Assembly: GCF_003470205.1 (NCBI RefSeq)
Contig: NZ_QWKP01000214.1
Span: 1-64,000 of the forward strand
Direction of reading: 5' to 3'
From: Cellulomonas rhizosphaerae
GTDB lineage: Bacteria > Actinomycetota > Actinomycetes > Actinomycetales > Cellulomonadaceae
Length of the DNA stretch: 64,000 bases
Under the pieces are notes generated by a model. The model saw only the letters and a list, made by a program, of their open reading frames with translations. It did not search any database and was not told the origin of the DNA. This document shows, one piece after another, positions 47,385-56,515 of this stretch (positions are counted from its first letter, which is position 1; each line of letters begins with the position of its first letter). A program made the position numbers and the translations under genes.

Positions 47385-47416
47385 GAGAGGCCGCCACCTT
47401 GCGGTAGCGGCCTCTC
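47385..47416. terminator. hairpin terminator of the sigma/partner operon
   Basis: GAGAGGCCGC (47385-47394) pairs with GCGGCCTCTC (47407-47416) around a 12-nt loop. It lies 38 bp after the stop of the minus-strand partner gene and follows the tandem repeat. Confidence 0.7.
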
Positions 47417-47453
47417 TCGGTGGTTCCTCGAGCCCGGTGGGTGAAGACCGGAG

Positions 47454-48491
47454 TCAGCGCCCCGTGTCTTCGTCGTCAGTCATCCCTGCTGTCGCGATCT
47501 GGGTGTTGTCGAGCGCGACGTGCTCGACGGCAGCCGCCAGTTCGGTGAGTCGCTCGATGCCTCCCGCGCCATTGAGCACGTAACCGAGCCCGTCGGCGTT
47601 CCACCACAGCTGCCCGTTCGAGGTGTAGGCCGCGACGTGGCCGTTCACCGTTGTCAGGGTCGTGTAGGAGGCCGCGCGTGAGGCGACCTCGACGGGGGAA
47701 TGACTCGCAAGCACAACCTGGAGCCCGATCCGCTCGTCACCCTGCCCATACGTCACCGACCACGTCCGCGTCGTCAGGCTCTCATCAGGCACCGGCACCT
47801 CGGCGGTGTTCCACGCCCTCGGGACCGTTGGCGCTGCAACGTGGCCGCGCTCGAAGCTGAGGGCGTTGAGTGTCGCGGTGAGCTGCTTGTCGTCGAGCCC
47901 GCTGGCCTCGGCGTACCACCGCTCATTGCCCTCGCTCCAAGACAGGACTCGCTCGCCGTCACTAAGCGTGAGCAAGCGCCCACTCGTTCCTCTCACCTGC
48001 AAGTCAACGATGCCCTCCTGTCCCTCGTAGGGGTTGGGCACGTCCGCCCAGATGGTGATGGCACGCAGGCTCGGGGCGGTCGAGTACAGGACGGCGACCG
48101 GGGCGACCTGCGCGCAGTCGGCGGTGGACTGGGTCAGTGCGGCCGTCCGCAGCGACGGTAGGTCAGGCGACGAGATCACCGCCGCCAGCCTCGCGGCGTC
48201 GGGAGTCCGCGACCACTGGTCGCGGGGAAGCGCGCCGTCGCCGCCGCCTTCGTTGCAACGATCTGGTCCTTCTGCCTGCGCCACGCCCACGAACCCGTCG
48301 GGGCCGCTGGTGGGATGCCCAGGCAGGGCTCCGATCCCGAGGACGAGCGTGGCGGCGACAGCGCCGACCACCCCGACGCCGCGGGCGCGGCGGTGGCGCC
48401 GGATCGTGCGGGCGCGGTGCTGGATGGTTTCGATGGGCAGCGCTTGTGCGTCTTCGATCGCGCCCAGGTCGGTCAGGAAGTCGGTGGTCAT
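47454..48491 (-). CDS. membrane partner (putative anti-sigma) of ECF sigma factor
   Basis: A 345-residue protein from ATG 48491 overlapping the sigma-factor stop (ATGA). The first ~37 residues are cytoplasmic (FLTDLGAIEDAQALPIETIQ) with a basic stretch. One transmembrane helix (GVGVVGAVAATLVLGIGALP) follows, then a large extracytoplasmic region rich in Thr and Trp (AITIWADVPNPYEG, WWNADGLGYVLNGAGG). There is no HxxxCxxC zinc motif. Gene order and topology suggest an anti-sigma factor or sigma-dependent surface protein. Codon use appears less GC-biased than its neighbours. Confidence 0.7.
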   Translation of the reverse strand: MTTDFLTDLGAIEDAQALPIETIQHRARTIRRHRRARGVGVVGAVAATLVLGIGALPGHPTSGPDGFVGVAQAEGPDRCNEGGGDGALPRDQWSRTPDAARLAAVISSPDLPSLRTAALTQSTADCAQVAPVAVLYSTAPSLRAITIWADVPNPYEGQEGIVDLQVRGTSGRLLTLSDGERVLSWSEGNERWYAEASGLDDKQLTATLNALSFERGHVAAPTVPRAWNTAEVPVPDESLTTRTWSVTYGQGDERIGLQVVLASHSPVEVASRAASYTTLTTVNGHVAAYTSNGQLWWNADGLGYVLNGAGGIERLTELAAAVEHVALDNTQIATAGMTDDEDTGR

Positions 48492-48991
48492 GGTCGGTCC
48501 CCGTTCATCGCAGGTTCGAGCAGTGCGGCTAGGTGCTTGCGGGCCCGCGACAGCGTGGTCGCGACGGTCCCCCGGGAGACATTCATTGCTGCGGCGACCT
48601 CGGCTTCTGGCAGGTCGGCGACGTACCGCAGCGCAATAGCGGTTCGGGCGCGCGGTGAGAGCTGCGCAACGGCCCGCCACAGTGCGGTGTCGGGCGGCTC
48701 GGGTGGCGGGACCGGCGCTTGGCGCGTCCGAGCCTGGTGTCGCTGCTCGAGCGCAGTCCTTCGCCACGAGCGCCGCACTTGGTTCAACGCGGTGGCGTAG
48801 ACCCAGCCCCCGGGCGAGTCCATGCCTGATACCCGCCCCCAGTGAACGAGCGCCAGCGCGAATGCCTCCGCGGCGGCCTCTTCACCGAGACCGGCGTCCC
48901 CGGTCGCCATCGTCATCGCCTGCCGTACCCGCGGGAACTCCCGCCGGTACCAGCCCTCGAACTCGAGCGCCGGTGGATCGTGTCGTCTCAT
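48488..48991 (-). CDS. ECF RNA polymerase sigma factor
   Basis: A 167-residue ECF sigma factor from ATG 48991. Region 2 is WYRREFPRVRQAMTMATGDA to GGWVYATALNQVRRSWRR; region 4 contains LSPRARTAIALRYVADLPEA and NVSRGTVATTLSRARKHLAA. It is small and has no C-terminal extension, like SigE-type actinobacterial sigma factors. It overlaps the membrane partner gene downstream. A 405-bp non-coding stretch lies upstream, where its promoter must be. Confidence 0.88.
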   Translation of the reverse strand: MRRHDPPALEFEGWYRREFPRVRQAMTMATGDAGLGEEAAAEAFALALVHWGRVSGMDSPGGWVYATALNQVRRSWRRTALEQRHQARTRQAPVPPPEPPDTALWRAVAQLSPRARTAIALRYVADLPEAEVAAAMNVSRGTVATTLSRARKHLAALLEPAMNGDRP

Positions 48992-49396
48992 ACCCGATCA
49001 AGCCTCAGCGGTCGACGGATGTTGACATGTCCAGCGCTCCGCCGACAACCCGACACCGCTCCTAGAGTCGACCACACGCGGCACGGTACGTCGCCATCGG
49101 GGCCTGCATCGGGCGACGTGGCCAATCGCTGCAGCGAAGGCCGTAGCGCCGCAGCAATTGCGGGACGGTCCTAGATCGCGGTACGTCGTTGTTCCGACGG
49201 TGCAGCGTGGCCGGAGGCAGGAAGCGTGACGGCGCTTGGCCGTCCGAGTCCCGTCGCCGCTGACGCAGGCGAGGGCGGCGAAGTTGTCCTGGTCACCCAC
49301 ACGCAGGTGAGACCTGAGGATGGCGACGTCCTAGGGGAGGCCCTAGGGCCCTGGCCTGCGGCAACTGGCGACAGCTAGGGGTCGTTGACCCGAGGG
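48992..49396. other. 405-bp non-coding interval
   Basis: No convincing gene is found between the ECF sigma gene and tRNA-Gly. It looks less GC-rich than the rest of the window. The only structure is CCTAGGG-GAGG-CCCTAGG at 49330-49347, which may be the transcription terminator of the tRNA gene. It presumably holds the sigma-factor promoter near 49000. Confidence 0.6.
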
Positions 49397-49467
49397 AGCG
49401 GGTGACGGGAATCGAACCCGCGCTATCAGCTTGGGAAGCTGAAGTTCTGCCATTGAACTACACCCGC
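49397..49467 (-). tRNA. tRNA-Gly (anticodon CCC)
   Basis: On the minus strand the sequence starts GCGGGTGTAGTTCAATGGC and ends CACCCGC plus discriminator T. The 7-bp acceptor stem GCGGGTG/CACCCGC is perfect. The anticodon stem TCAGC/GCTGA encloses loop TTCCCAA (anticodon CCC). The T-arm has GGTTCGATTCC. CCA is not encoded. Confidence 0.95.
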
Positions 49468-49568
49468 ACGAGCGTCGACCGGAGCCGCAGGGACCCCCGC
49501 CGTCGTCGGCCCGGTCAGCATACCCGGACCTCCGCGACCGACGAACTCCGCATGTGAGAAGGTCGAGC

Positions 49569-50171
49569 GTGCCTCGAACGATCCGCCCGTTCCACCCGTC
49601 CGACCTCGGTGCGATCTACCGCATCTGCCTGCTCACCGGGCACGCCGGCGGGGACTCCTCGCACCTGTACCGCAACCCGGACCTGCTCGCGCACCTGTAC
49701 GCGGGGCCGTACCCGGTGGCGGACCCGGGGATGACGTTCGTCGTCGCGGACGACGAGGGGATCGCGGGCTACATCGTCGCGACGGCGGACTCCGCCGGCT
49801 TCGAGCGCTGGCGCGAGGAGCACTGGTGGCCGGTGCTGCGCGAGCAGTACCCGCTCGTCGAGGACCCGAAGAACGGCACCGAGGACCACGTCCTCGTCGG
49901 GCGGATCCACGAGACGTGGGACGACCTGCCGGTGTACGCCGAGTACCCCGCGCACATGCACATCGACCTGCTGCCCCGCGTGCAGGGGCAGGGCCTCGGT
50001 CGGCAGCTGATCGAGACGCTGGCCGTGGCGCTGCGCGAGCGGGGGGTACGCGGGCTGCACCTGGGCGTGTCCCTCGAGAACCCGGGCGCGATCGCGTTCT
50101 ACCACCGCGTCGGGTTCGAGACGCTCGAGACCCGCGACTGGGGACTGCTGCTCGGCCTGCGCCTGGAGTGA
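49569..50171 (+). CDS. GNAT-family N-acetyltransferase
   Basis: A 200-residue acetyltransferase started at GTG 49569, which has AGAAGGTCGAG upstream; GTG 49554 is an alternative. It begins VPRTIRPFHPSDLGAIYRIC. The acetyl-CoA loop is RVQGQGLGRQLIETL, and NPGAIAFYHRVGFETLE is the C-terminal GNAT motif. The Tyr/His-rich middle (EEHWWPVLREQYPL, EYPAHMHIDLLP) resembles the acetyltransferase region found with O-GlcNAcase-like proteins. The substrate is unknown. A bidirectional hairpin follows. Confidence 0.88.
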   Translation: MPRTIRPFHPSDLGAIYRICLLTGHAGGDSSHLYRNPDLLAHLYAGPYPVADPGMTFVVADDEGIAGYIVATADSAGFERWREEHWWPVLREQYPLVEDPKNGTEDHVLVGRIHETWDDLPVYAEYPAHMHIDLLPRVQGQGLGRQLIETLAVALRERGVRGLHLGVSLENPGAIAFYHRVGFETLETRDWGLLLGLRLE

Positions 50172-50174
50172 CGA

Positions 50175-50204
50175 ACGGCCCGCACCCGCGAGGGTACGGG
50201 CCGT
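50175..50204. terminator. bidirectional hairpin terminator
   Basis: ACGGCCCG and CGGGCCGT arms with an inner ACCC-gcga-GGGT stem form a nearly continuous hairpin between convergent genes. Confidence 0.8.
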
Positions 50205-50218
50205 CCGTGAGCCGGGTG

Positions 50219-51037
50219 TCAGGACGTCGGCATGTCCACGATGTCCGAGGCGGCGGGCGCCTCGACGGCGACCTTCTTGCCCCAGTCGGTCATCGTCATC
50301 TCGGTCGTCGTGCCGGCCTGGTCCATGACCATCTTGCGCGGCTTGTTGTCCGGGCCAATCCAGTACGTGTAGGTGAAGGTCGCGGGGATCGCGTCGCCGG
50401 CGGCCTTGATCGTGTCGGCCATCGGGCCGGTGATCTTCGTCGTGTCGACGACGACCTTGTACGGCTGCGCGTCGACGCCGTCGAGCTTCTCGGTCGCGCC
50501 CGACTTCTCGACGCTGACCACGGCGTCCTCCATGGCCTTGACCGAGGCGGACGGGTCCATCTGGTCGGTGACGCCGGCGAAGCTCTTCGCCATCTCGTTC
50601 GAGTCGTCGCTCGGGTCGACCTTGATGAACTTGTCCTGCGAGAGCTCGCCCAGGTTCATGTACCAGATCCCGTCGACGACGCGGACCTCCATGTCCATGC
50701 CCTGCGAGCTCATCGTCATCGCCATCGCGATGTCGTCACCCTTGACCGCGGCGTCGCCCTCGGCGGTCATCGCGACGGTGCCGTTCGCGGACGTCTTCAT
50801 GACGGTGTGGTAGCTGGCGTCGTTCGCCATCGAGCCGGCGACGACCTCCATGAAGTTGTCGGCGGTCAGCTCGCTCGAGGCGGCTTCGCCCGAGGTGTCG
50901 TCGTCCGCAGGTGCGGAGGTGGACGAGGCCCCGGAAGGCTTCGACGACGCGTCGTCGGACGCGCCGGAACAGCCGGCGAGGGAGAGCATCGCCGCGACGG
51001 AGGCGGCGACGAGGGCGGTGGAGCGGCGAGCACGCAT
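50219..51037 (-). CDS. LppX/LolA-like lipoprotein
   Basis: A 272-residue lipoprotein. The signal peptide ends at lipobox LAGCSG near residue 23. A Ser/Ala/Asp-rich linker follows, then a domain from SELTADNFMEVVAGSMANDA with TEGDAAVKG-type strands and WYMNLGELSQDKFIKVDPSD, ending in MTDWGKKVAVEAPAASDIVD. This is the LppX/LprG/LolA-like half-barrel pattern that binds lipids or acts as a surface lipoprotein in actinobacteria. It is monocistronic, between a terminator and a 135-bp upstream region with no other gene. Confidence 0.8.
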   Translation of the reverse strand: MRARRSTALVAASVAAMLSLAGCSGASDDASSKPSGASSTSAPADDDTSGEAASSELTADNFMEVVAGSMANDASYHTVMKTSANGTVAMTAEGDAAVKGDDIAMAMTMSSQGMDMEVRVVDGIWYMNLGELSQDKFIKVDPSDDSNEMAKSFAGVTDQMDPSASVKAMEDAVVSVEKSGATEKLDGVDAQPYKVVVDTTKITGPMADTIKAAGDAIPATFTYTYWIGPDNKPRKMVMDQAGTTTEMTMTDWGKKVAVEAPAASDIVDMPTS

Positions 51038-51172
51038 GGCGGAGAGTCCCCCTGGGTAGTGGTCCTGAACCCCGACATCGTGACACGGAACGGTCGTGAC
51101 CTGGGGATCGGCTGTGCGTGCAGGGCGGGCGAAATCTGCAGAACCGCAGGTCAGCGGCTTAGGTGCCCGAGG

Positions 51173-52165
51173 CTACACCGAGACGCGGAACGTGAAGCTC
51201 CCCGTGCGCTCCTCGCCGGGCTCGAGCACGAACACGCCCGTGCCGGGCACGCCCGCACCGTGCAGCGCGAAGCCGCCGTTGACGTTGGTCACGGGCTCGA
51301 TCGCGAAGCACGCGCGCCGGCGGGGCGCGTAGACCACGAGGTGCTCGTAGATCGGGTCGGCCCGCACGTCGAGCGTCACGCCAGCCTCGGGGTACGTGAC
51401 CCGCACGTCGCGCCAGTCCCGCAGGACGTCGTCGATGAACGCGGACCCCAGCGCGCGCGGCGAGCTGAAGTCCGCCCGCGCCGGCACCGCTCCGGCGGCG
51501 CCGGTCGCCATCCCGTGGTCGAGCGGGTAGCCGCGGCCGGTCGGGATGTGCACGACGGGCTGCCCCGGCGGGCAGATCGGGGTCTGCTCGTGCGCGGGGT
51601 GCAGCGAGCGCTGCAGGTACGGGTGGTGCCCGAACCCCGCGGGGAACGACGACGTGTCGGTGTTGCGCACGCTCGTCGTGACTCGCAGCGCGTCGTCGAC
51701 GACCTCGTAGCGGATGCGAGAGGCGAACCGCCACGGGAAGTTCACGCCGACGAGCGACGACGTCTCCAGCTCGAGGTCGATCGACGACTCCGACTGCTCG
51801 ACGACGGACCACGCCGAGTACCGCACGGCGCCGTGGATCGCGGTGCCGTCGGCGCCGTTGCGCTGCAGCTGCCACGTCCGCCCGCCGAACGAGAGCACGC
51901 CCTCGCGCAGCCGGTTGGACCACGGCACCATCGGGAAGCTCGCGCACTTCTCGGGGTCGCCGATCGCGCTGCGCCGGGTGGGGCGCAGCAGGTCGCGCCA
52001 CACCCCGTCCGCGGTGCGGATACGGCCGGCCGTGAGCGCCGCCCCCGAGAGGGGGGCGACGTCCAGCTCCCACGTGCTGCTGCGCAGCGTCGTCACGCGC
52101 GGGTCGGCGGGCGTTGTGGCGGGCGCGGGAGGGGGCACAACAGACGGCGCCTCGAGCAGCGTCAT
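51173..52165 (-). CDS. galM: aldose 1-epimerase
   Basis: A 330-residue protein from ATG 52165. It has the family order WSNRLREGVLSFGGRTWQLQ, then the substrate His pair in FPAGFGHHPYLQRSL, and the Glu base in CFAIEPVTNVNGGF. It interconverts sugar anomers. It lies 40 bp downstream of cellobiose phosphorylase on the same strand. Phosphorolysis releases beta-glucose and alpha-glucose-1-phosphate, so a mutarotase here makes functional sense. An extended frame upstream has no start-site support. Confidence 0.9.
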   Translation of the reverse strand: MTLLEAPSVVPPPAPATTPADPRVTTLRSSTWELDVAPLSGAALTAGRIRTADGVWRDLLRPTRRSAIGDPEKCASFPMVPWSNRLREGVLSFGGRTWQLQRNGADGTAIHGAVRYSAWSVVEQSESSIDLELETSSLVGVNFPWRFASRIRYEVVDDALRVTTSVRNTDTSSFPAGFGHHPYLQRSLHPAHEQTPICPPGQPVVHIPTGRGYPLDHGMATGAAGAVPARADFSSPRALGSAFIDDVLRDWRDVRVTYPEAGVTLDVRADPIYEHLVVYAPRRRACFAIEPVTNVNGGFALHGAGVPGTGVFVLEPGEERTGSFTFRVSV

Positions 52166-52205
52166 GCCTGCGTCACCTCCCCCTGCCCACCGACCGCCGG
52201 AGCGG

Positions 52206-54656
52206 TCAGAGGGTGACCTCGACCCGGACCGTGGAACCGGCGGGCGCGTAAGGGACGGTGTTGCCCTCGATCGGCGTCCCGTCGACGACGAGCGCGCCAC
52301 GCGAGCCCTGGGCGCCCGAGTTGGTCACCGAGATCTCGTACGTCGCGCCGCGTGCCACGCGGGTGACCGTGAACGTCGGGACGTCCGGGCCGATCTGCGG
52401 GTCGACGACGAGGCCGTCGTAGTCGGTCCGCACGCCCAGCAGGTGCTGGGAGACGGCGACGAAGTTCCACGCCGCGGTGCCCGTCAGCCAGGAGTTCTTG
52501 GCCTCGCCGTGGCGGACCGCCTCCTTGCCGGCGATCATCTGCGCGTAGACGTACGGCTCGAGCTTGTGGACCTCGGAGATGTCCTCGCGGTAGGCCGGCG
52601 TGATCCGCTTGTAGTAGTCGAACGCGCGGTCACCGCGGCCCAGGACGGTCTCGCCGATGATCACCCAGGGGTTGTTGTGGCAGAAGATGCCACCGTTCTC
52701 CTTGTAGCCGGGCGGGTAGGTCGAGACCTCGCCGAGCTGCACCTGGTAGGTCGTGTACGCCGGGTACTGCAGCACCATGCCGTGGTCGGTCGCGAGCAGC
52801 TCGCCCACCGAGTCGAGCGCCTGCTCGGCCGCGCCGGACTCCAGCCCGATGCCGGCCATCGTCGCGAAGCCCTGCGGCTCGATCCAGATCTTGCCCTCGG
52901 GGTCCGCGTCCGTGCCGACGGGCGTGCCGTAGTAGTCGTACGCCCGCAGGAACCACTGGCCGTCCCAGCCGTCCTTGAGCACGGCGGTGCGCATCTCCTC
53001 GACGAGCTCCTCGGCGCGCGACGACACGTCGGCCAGGCCGCGGCGCGCGGCGAGGTCGGCGTACTGCTGGCCGTAGAGCACGAACTGCGCGGCGATGAAC
53101 ACCGACTCCGCGGCGCCGCCGGCCTGGTTCTCCGTCGTCTGGAACGACTCGCCCGGCGTGGTGGAGAAGCAGTTGAGGTTGAGGCAGTCGTTCCAGTCGG
53201 CGCGGCCGATGAGAGGCAGACCGTGCGGGCCGCGGTTCTCGACCGTGAACTCGAATGAGCGCGTCAGGTGCTCGAACAGCGGGACCTCGGAGCCGGGCTC
53301 GTTGTCGAACGGCACGGGCTCGTCGAGGATCGAGAAGTCGCCCGTCTCCTTGACGTACGCGGCCACGCCGGCGATGAGCCACAGCGGGTCGTCGTTGAAG
53401 CCCGAGCCGATGTCGTTGTTCCCGCGCTTCGTCAGCGGCTGGTACTGGTGGTACGCCGAGCCGTCCGCGAACTGCGTCGAGGCGATGTCGATGATCCGCT
53501 CACGCGCACGCTCGGGGATCAGGTGCACGAAGCCGAGCAGGTCCTGGTTGGAGTCGCGGAAGCCCATGCCGCGGCCGATGCCGGTCTCGAAGAACGAGGC
53601 CGAGCGCGACATGTTGAACGTGACCATGCACTGGTACTGGTTCCAGACGTTGACCATCCGATCGAGCTTCTCGTCGGTCGACCTCACCGAGTACGTCGAG
53701 AGCAGGCCCGTCCAGTGCGCGCGCAGTGCCTCGAAGGCGGCGTCGGCCTGCTCGGCGGTGGCGAACCGGCCCAGCAGGTCGTGCGCGCGCTGACGGTTGA
53801 TCAGCTGGTGGTCGTCGTCGGCCCACTTCTCCTCGTCCGGGTTCTCGACGTAGCCGAGGGTGTAGACGAGGTCGCGGGACTCGCCCGGCGCGAGCGTGAG
53901 CTTCACCGAGTGCGAGCCGATCGGGTACCAGCCCGAGGCGACCGAGTTGGCCGAGACGCCCGAGCGCGGCACGGCGGCCTCGCCGAGGCCGTTGTACTGG
54001 CCGACGAACGTGTCGCGGTCGGTGTCGAACCCGTCGGCGGGCGTGTTCACGCCGAACACCGCGTAGTGGTCGCGGCGCTCGCGGTACTCGGTGCGGTGGT
54101 AGATCGCGGACCCGTGGGGGCCCTCCTGCTCGATCTCGACCTCGCCGATCGACAGGTTGCGCTGGTAGTTCGTCTGGTCGTCCTGCGCGTTCCACAGGCA
54201 GAACTCGACGAACGAGAAGAGCGTGACGGTCTTCTCCGCGTCGGTGTCGTTGGTGACCGTGACGCGCTGGATCTCCGCGTCCTCGCCCAGCGGGACGAAG
54301 AACAGCGTGTCGACGGTCAGGCCGCCGCGCGAGCCCGTGATGCGGGAGTAGCCCAGGCCGTGGCGCGCCTCGAAGTGGTCGAGGTCGGCCTTGACCGGCA
54401 GCCAGGACGGGGTCCAGACGTCGCCCTCGTCGTGCACGTAGAGGTAACGGCCGCCCGCGTCCGCGGGGATGTTGTTGTAGCGGTACCGCGTGAGGCGACG
54501 CATCTTGGCGTCCCGGTAGAACGAGTAGCCACCGGCCTGGTGGGACACGAGCGAGAAGAACTTCTCCGACCCCAGGTAGTTGATCCACGGGTACGGCGTG
54601 TGCGGGGTGGTGACGACGTACTCACGTGCGTCGTCGTCGAAGTACCCGTAGCGCAT
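52206..54656 (-). CDS. cbp: cellobiose phosphorylase, GH94
   Basis: An 816-residue protein, close to the 822 residues recalled for the Cellulomonas uda/gilvus enzyme and very similar throughout (N-terminus [40 protein letters not shown]). The catalytic acid Asp490 lies in [13 protein letters not shown], exactly as numbered in those enzymes. It splits intracellular cellobiose with phosphate into alpha-glucose-1-phosphate and glucose. GAGGGG precedes the ATG. The CebR-like operator 103 bp upstream suggests repression relieved by cello-oligosaccharides. No sugar transporter is adjacent. Confidence 0.97.
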   Translation of the reverse strand: MRYGYFDDDAREYVVTTPHTPYPWINYLGSEKFFSLVSHQAGGYSFYRDAKMRRLTRYRYNNIPADAGGRYLYVHDEGDVWTPSWLPVKADLDHFEARHGLGYSRITGSRGGLTVDTLFFVPLGEDAEIQRVTVTNDTDAEKTVTLFSFVEFCLWNAQDDQTNYQRNLSIGEVEIEQEGPHGSAIYHRTEYRERRDHYAVFGVNTPADGFDTDRDTFVGQYNGLGEAAVPRSGVSANSVASGWYPIGSHSVKLTLAPGESRDLVYTLGYVENPDEEKWADDDHQLINRQRAHDLLGRFATAEQADAAFEALRAHWTGLLSTYSVRSTDEKLDRMVNVWNQYQCMVTFNMSRSASFFETGIGRGMGFRDSNQDLLGFVHLIPERARERIIDIASTQFADGSAYHQYQPLTKRGNNDIGSGFNDDPLWLIAGVAAYVKETGDFSILDEPVPFDNEPGSEVPLFEHLTRSFEFTVENRGPHGLPLIGRADWNDCLNLNCFSTTPGESFQTTENQAGGAAESVFIAAQFVLYGQQYADLAARRGLADVSSRAEELVEEMRTAVLKDGWDGQWFLRAYDYYGTPVGTDADPEGKIWIEPQGFATMAGIGLESGAAEQALDSVGELLATDHGMVLQYPAYTTYQVQLGEVSTYPPGYKENGGIFCHNNPWVIIGETVLGRGDRAFDYYKRITPAYREDISEVHKLEPYVYAQMIAGKEAVRHGEAKNSWLTGTAAWNFVAVSQHLLGVRTDYDGLVVDPQIGPDVPTFTVTRVARGATYEISVTNSGAQGSRGALVVDGTPIEGNTVPYAPAGSTVRVEVTL

Positions 54657-54758
54657 TGGTCAAGCCCCTCGCGTGCTCGTCAGGATCACGCACTTCCCCC
54701 GGCGGTCCCGGCCGCTGTGCCGGTCCCTCGCCGCGGGGACGGCGTGGATATCAGTGGT

Positions 54759-54774
54759 GTGGGATCGCTCCCAC
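54759..54774. promoter_or_regulatory. CebR/LacI-type operator upstream of cbp
   Basis: GTGGGATCGCTCCCAC is a 16-bp palindrome with one central mismatch. It contains TGGGATCGCTCCCA, which differs by one base from the CebR consensus TGGGAGCGCTCCCA recalled from Streptomyces and Cellulomonas-type actinobacteria. It is 103-118 bp upstream of cbp and is expected to control cbp-galM. No LacI gene is in the window. Confidence 0.8.
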
Positions 54775-54820
54775 GCAGCCCACGGACGAGAGCATAGCCC
54801 CCCGCCCGTGGGCCGTCACG

Positions 54821-55258
54821 TCACCTGGTCGGGGCCTTCTCCCTGACGGGCGTGCGTGAGAGGGTGCTCGCGCGCCGGGCGTGCCGCGGGTCGAGGCCGC
54901 CGACGACGATCGCGCCGACCACGCCGTGCATCACGGACAGCGTGATGGCGGCGCCTGCCGACGAGGCTCCGAGCGGACCCAGCAGCGAGACCGCGAGGAT
55001 GACGCCGCAGGTCACGCGCCATCCGACGGGGGCCGCGCAAGGATCGAGACCGACGCGGTCGGCTCGTCGGGCGAACAGCGTGCGCACCGGCCAGGCAGCC
55101 AGCACGACGAGGGCCGCGAGGACGACGACCGCCGCGGGGCCGACCGTGGAGCCGGGGACGGCGAGCTCGACGCCGAGGACCGGGACGGCGACCGCCCACA
55201 CGGCGAGCGCACCGAGGGGTGCGGCCAGGACGACGGACCAGACGGGGACGGGGCGCAT
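54821..55258 (-). CDS. DUF6069-like 4-TM membrane protein
   Basis: A 145-residue protein from ATG 55258 with AAAGGAGGG upstream. It has four hydrophobic segments (VWSVVLAAPLGALAVWAVAV, VVVLAALVVLAAWPVRTLF, WRVTCGVILAVSLLGPLG, LSVMHGVVGAIVVGGL) and a basic tail. This resembles DUF6069, a family of small actinobacterial membrane proteins. It lies 141 bp from the divergent sensor kinase gene, which may regulate it. Confidence 0.75.
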   Translation of the reverse strand: MRPVPVWSVVLAAPLGALAVWAVAVPVLGVELAVPGSTVGPAAVVVLAALVVLAAWPVRTLFARRADRVGLDPCAAPVGWRVTCGVILAVSLLGPLGASSAGAAITLSVMHGVVGAIVVGGLDPRHARRASTLSRTPVREKAPTR

Positions 55259-55387
55259 GGCGTCCCTCCTTTCCTAGACGGGGTGGTGCGGTCCTCCGAC
55301 GCTCCCGCCCCGGCACCGCCCTCCGCCTCGGCCGGGCGTTCCCCGCACCCCCTCCTTTGGTCGGTCGCCGGCTCGGGCCGTGGTTCC

Positions 55388-55393
55388 TACGCT
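55388..55393 (+). promoter_or_regulatory. -10 box TACGCT, leaderless start
   Basis: TACGCT is 6 nt before ATG 55400. Confidence 0.6.
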
Positions 55394-55399
55394 CGGGTC

Positions 55400-56515
55400 A
55401 TGGACATCGACTGCCCCCCGCCGCGACTCGGTCGCGTGCTGGTCCCGGCGCTCCTGGTGCTCGCGGCCCTGACCGCGCTCACCGTGTGGGCGGCCGGCTC
55501 CGACGGCACGCGGGCGACCCCGCTCGTGCTGGACGCCCTGGCCGGGCTGCTCGCGCTCGCGGTGCTGCTCATGGTCACGTCCCGGCCGCTGCTGGCGGGG
55601 GTGCTGCTCGGTGCGCTCGCGGCGGTCAGCCCCGCCGCAACGCCGTCCGCGACGGCCGGGGTGCTGGTCGCCGCGCGCTGGTTCCCGTTGCGCACCGCGC
55701 TGCAGGTCGCGCTCGCGAGCGTCGTCGGGCACGCGATCCAGGGGCTCTGGCCGCCGATCGGCATGCCGTACGGGTGGTGGCTGGTGTGCGACGTCGCGGT
55801 GCACGCGGCGCTCGTCGGCTGGGGTGCGTACGGCCGCGCCCGGGCGACCGCGGTGCAGCTGTGGCGCGAGCGCGCGCAGCGGGCCGAGCGCGAGCAGGCC
55901 AGCCGGGTCGAGGAGGCGCGGGTCGCCGAGCGCACCCGGATCGCCCGGGAGATGCACGACTCGCTCGCGCACCGGCTCTCGCTGCTGGCGACGACTGCGG
56001 GGGCGCTCGAGTACCGGCCAGACCTGAGCCCCGAGCAGGTGGCCGCCGCGGCGGGCGTGGTCCGGGCGGGGGCCGGGGAGGCGCTCGAGGACCTGCGGGC
56101 GGTGATCGGCGTGCTGCGCGAGCAGCCCGACGAGCTCCGGCCGGCGCCGGGCCTCGGCGACCTGGATGCGCTCGTCGCCCAGTGGCGCGACGCGGGGATG
56201 GTCGTCGAGCTCGACCAGGCTGCGCCCGACGTGCCCCCCGCGGTCGGGCTGGCCGCGTACCGGGTCGCCCAGGAGGGGCTGACCAACGCGCACCGGCACG
56301 CACCCGGCTCGCGCGTGCGCGTCGCTGTCGGCGCGCGTGACGGCGGGCTCGTCGTCGACGTGCGCGACTCGGGCGGTCGCATCCGCCCGGGGTCGACGCC
56401 CGGCGCCGCCGCCGGGCTCATCGGGTTGCGCGAGCGGGTCGAGCTGCTCGGCGGTGCGCTGACCGCCGCCCCGACGAACGACGGCTTCGTCCTCGCCGCC
56501 TGGATCCCCGCATGA
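55400..56515 (+). CDS. sensor histidine kinase, HisKA_3/NarL class
   Basis: A 371-residue kinase. The N-terminal ~150 residues contain about five membrane helices with short loops, so it probably senses the membrane or a ligand within it. A coiled linker (RERAQRAEREQASRVEEARV) leads to the HisKA_3 motif RTRIAREMHDSLAHRLSLLA with the phosphorylated His at about residue 186. The HATPase domain has AAYRVAQEGLTNAHRHAPGS and GLIGLRERVELLGGAL. The stop overlaps the response regulator ATG. The target genes are unknown; the divergent membrane protein is one candidate. Confidence 0.92.
   Translation: MDIDCPPPRLGRVLVPALLVLAALTALTVWAAGSDGTRATPLVLDALAGLLALAVLLMVTSRPLLAGVLLGALAAVSPAATPSATAGVLVAARWFPLRTALQVALASVVGHAIQGLWPPIGMPYGWWLVCDVAVHAALVGWGAYGRARATAVQLWRERAQRAEREQASRVEEARVAERTRIAREMHDSLAHRLSLLATTAGALEYRPDLSPEQVAAAAGVVRAGAGEALEDLRAVIGVLREQPDELRPAPGLGDLDALVAQWRDAGMVVELDQAAPDVPPAVGLAAYRVAQEGLTNAHRHAPGSRVRVAVGARDGGLVVDVRDSGGRIRPGSTPGAAAGLIGLRERVELLGGALTAAPTNDGFVLAAWIPA

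Noticed and set aside
49397-49467. tRNA-linked att site
   Set aside because: No repeat of the tRNA 3' end and no integrase were seen in the window; kept only as a weak suggestion for the adjacent patch.
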